From an uncultured Ardenticatenia bacterium (lineage in GTDB: Bacteria > Chloroflexota > Anaerolineae > Promineifilales > Promineifilaceae), in contig CALLZA010000786.1 of NCBI GenBank assembly GCA_937858165.1, forward strand, positions 1 through 6,452: a stretch of 6,452 nt of DNA, given 5' to 3'. The position numbers and the translations under genes are program-made. The notes under the pieces were generated by a model, which did no database searches, was not told where the DNA came from, and saw only the letters and a list, made by a program, of their open reading frames with translations. The first letter of the stretch is position 1. Each line of letters begins with the position of its first letter. Below, in pieces: positions 5,875 through 6,452 of this stretch.

Positions 5875-6363
5875 TCATTGAGGGTTGCTGTCCATCCACG
5901 CCACCAGTCGGGCTTCCAGTTGGCCATAACCGGTGTGGCGCACGGCCAGTGGCAGGCCAAGCGTGGCGGCGATCGTCTTGGCCTTGGCCAGTAGCTCGGG
6001 TTGCTCGATTTGCGTCAGGTACACCAACCGCCGGTAGTTGCCGAAGTAGTCGTTTAGTAGTTGGGGATAGCGGTCCAACCCTAATCCGTGCCAGATCGTG
6101 CCCCTGAAACCACGTACAAGGAAGTCGGTCAGGAAGAACGTGCCCGGCTCCTCGTCCATGAGCCTGTCGAACAGCGGCCCGCCGTACATCTCGTAGCAGT
6201 GGGGGCCGTCGATGCGCTCCAGCCCCTCGTGGGCCAGAAAGGCGTCGAGCGCGCCACGCGAGCCACAGTCGCCGAAGACGACCAGCACGCGGTCGTAGCC
6301 GTCACGGATGTTCTGGAACTTGCGCGCCACGTCGGGGGCGATACGCTCCGGGTGCATGTGGTC
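5875..6363 (-). CDS. DUF1638 domain protein (5' truncated)
   Basis: The last 162 residues are present; the start lies beyond the contig end at 6363, and any codons further right come from adapter. Visible DUF1638 features, numbered from the first genomic residue (Asp1), are VVFGDCGSRG at 28-37, HCYEMYGG at 55-62, FFLTDFLVR at 76-84, GLDRYPQLLNDYFGNY at 95-110 and YLTQ at 115-118. Conserved Cys33, His55, Cys56 and Glu58 could form a metal- or cofactor-binding site; this is inference, as the family's biochemistry is not settled. The complete protein is probably a little over 200 residues and cytoplasmic. It stops 43 bases from the end of the permease gene, with no clear hairpin terminator between them. 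Confidence 0.87.
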   Translation of the reverse strand, partial: DHMHPERIAPDVARKFQNIRDGYDRVLVVFGDCGSRGALDAFLAHEGLERIDGPHCYEMYGGPLFDRLMDEEPGTFFLTDFLVRGFRGTIWHGLGLDRYPQLLNDYFGNYRRLVYLTQIEQPELLAKAKTIAATLGLPLAVRHTGYGQLEARLVAWMDSNPQ

Positions 6364-6429
6364 CTGTCTCTTATACACATCTCCGAGCCCACGAGACCGT
6401 ACTAGATCTCGTATGCCGTCTTCTGCTTG
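6364..6429 (+). other. Illumina Nextera Read 2 / i7 / P7 adapter
   Basis: Positions 6364-6382 are an exact reverse-complement Tn5 mosaic end, ctgtctcttatacacatct. They are followed by ccgagcccacgagac (6383-6397), an 8-base index cgtactag (6398-6405, matching Nextera N702) and the P7 segment atctcgtatgccgtcttctgcttg split over 6406-6429. The match is perfect. Genomic sequence ends at 6363. Confidence 0.99.
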
Positions 6430-6452
6430 AAAAAAAAAACACAAACAATCTC
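6430..6452. other. Non-biological A-run and read-end junk
   Basis: Ten A residues after the P7 end, then 13 low-complexity bases: the usual signal past the end of a library molecule. It contains no gene. Confidence 0.95.

Noticed and set aside
148..6363. CRISPR array, tRNA, insertion sequence or defence system
   Set aside because: No spaced identical repeats, cloverleaf sequence, transposase motifs or known defence domains were seen; all substantial stretches are explained by ordinary genes.

Overview
The window is an assembled contig from a high-G+C bacterial genome, with Illumina Nextera library adapter sequence left on both ends. Bases 1-147 (T-rich junk, P5, i5, Read 1 primer, mosaic end) and 6364-6452 (mosaic end, Read 2 primer, i7, P7, A-run) are not biological. 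The genuine insert is 148-6363. The first and last genes are therefore cut by the library ends, and any protein running into these zones carries artefactual residues such as LSLIHI or VYKRQ.

No ribosomal or marker gene fixes the taxon. The high G+C, a DUF951 protein, a SirB1-like protein, a large membrane-anchored pentapeptide-repeat protein and a DUF1638 protein together fit an environmental member of the Chloroflexota (Anaerolineae/Caldilineae type). This is inference from gene content and protein style only.

Layout. On the minus strand at the left, a 67-residue DUF951 protein (636-839) overlaps by 4 bases the start of a membrane-associated family 2 glycosyltransferase (148-639, C-terminus missing). 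Diverging from it on the plus strand, a SirB1-like transglutaminase-fold/TPR protein (916-1737) is followed after 21 bases by a 553-residue pentapeptide-repeat membrane protein (1759-3420). That gene converges, with a gap of only 4 bases, on a minus-strand aldo/keto reductase (3425-4435). A 172-base divergent region separates the reductase from a plus-strand MFS permease of the FucP/FHS type (4608-5831). The permease converges on a DUF1638 protein (5875-6363, N-terminus missing).

The genes do not form an obvious single pathway. They look like ordinary chromosomal genes in short transcription units: DUF951-GT2, SirB1-pentapeptide protein, and three single genes. The reductase and permease share a divergent control region and could both handle sugars or related carbonyl compounds, but nothing in the sequence proves that. 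I found no mobile element, CRISPR array, tRNA, rRNA or defence system. The points most worth a second look are the 66 unbroken pentapeptide repeats on a two-helix membrane anchor, the pair of divergent -10 boxes placed so that both transcripts would be leaderless, the apparent loss of the transglutaminase nucleophile in the SirB1-like protein, and the adapter contamination.
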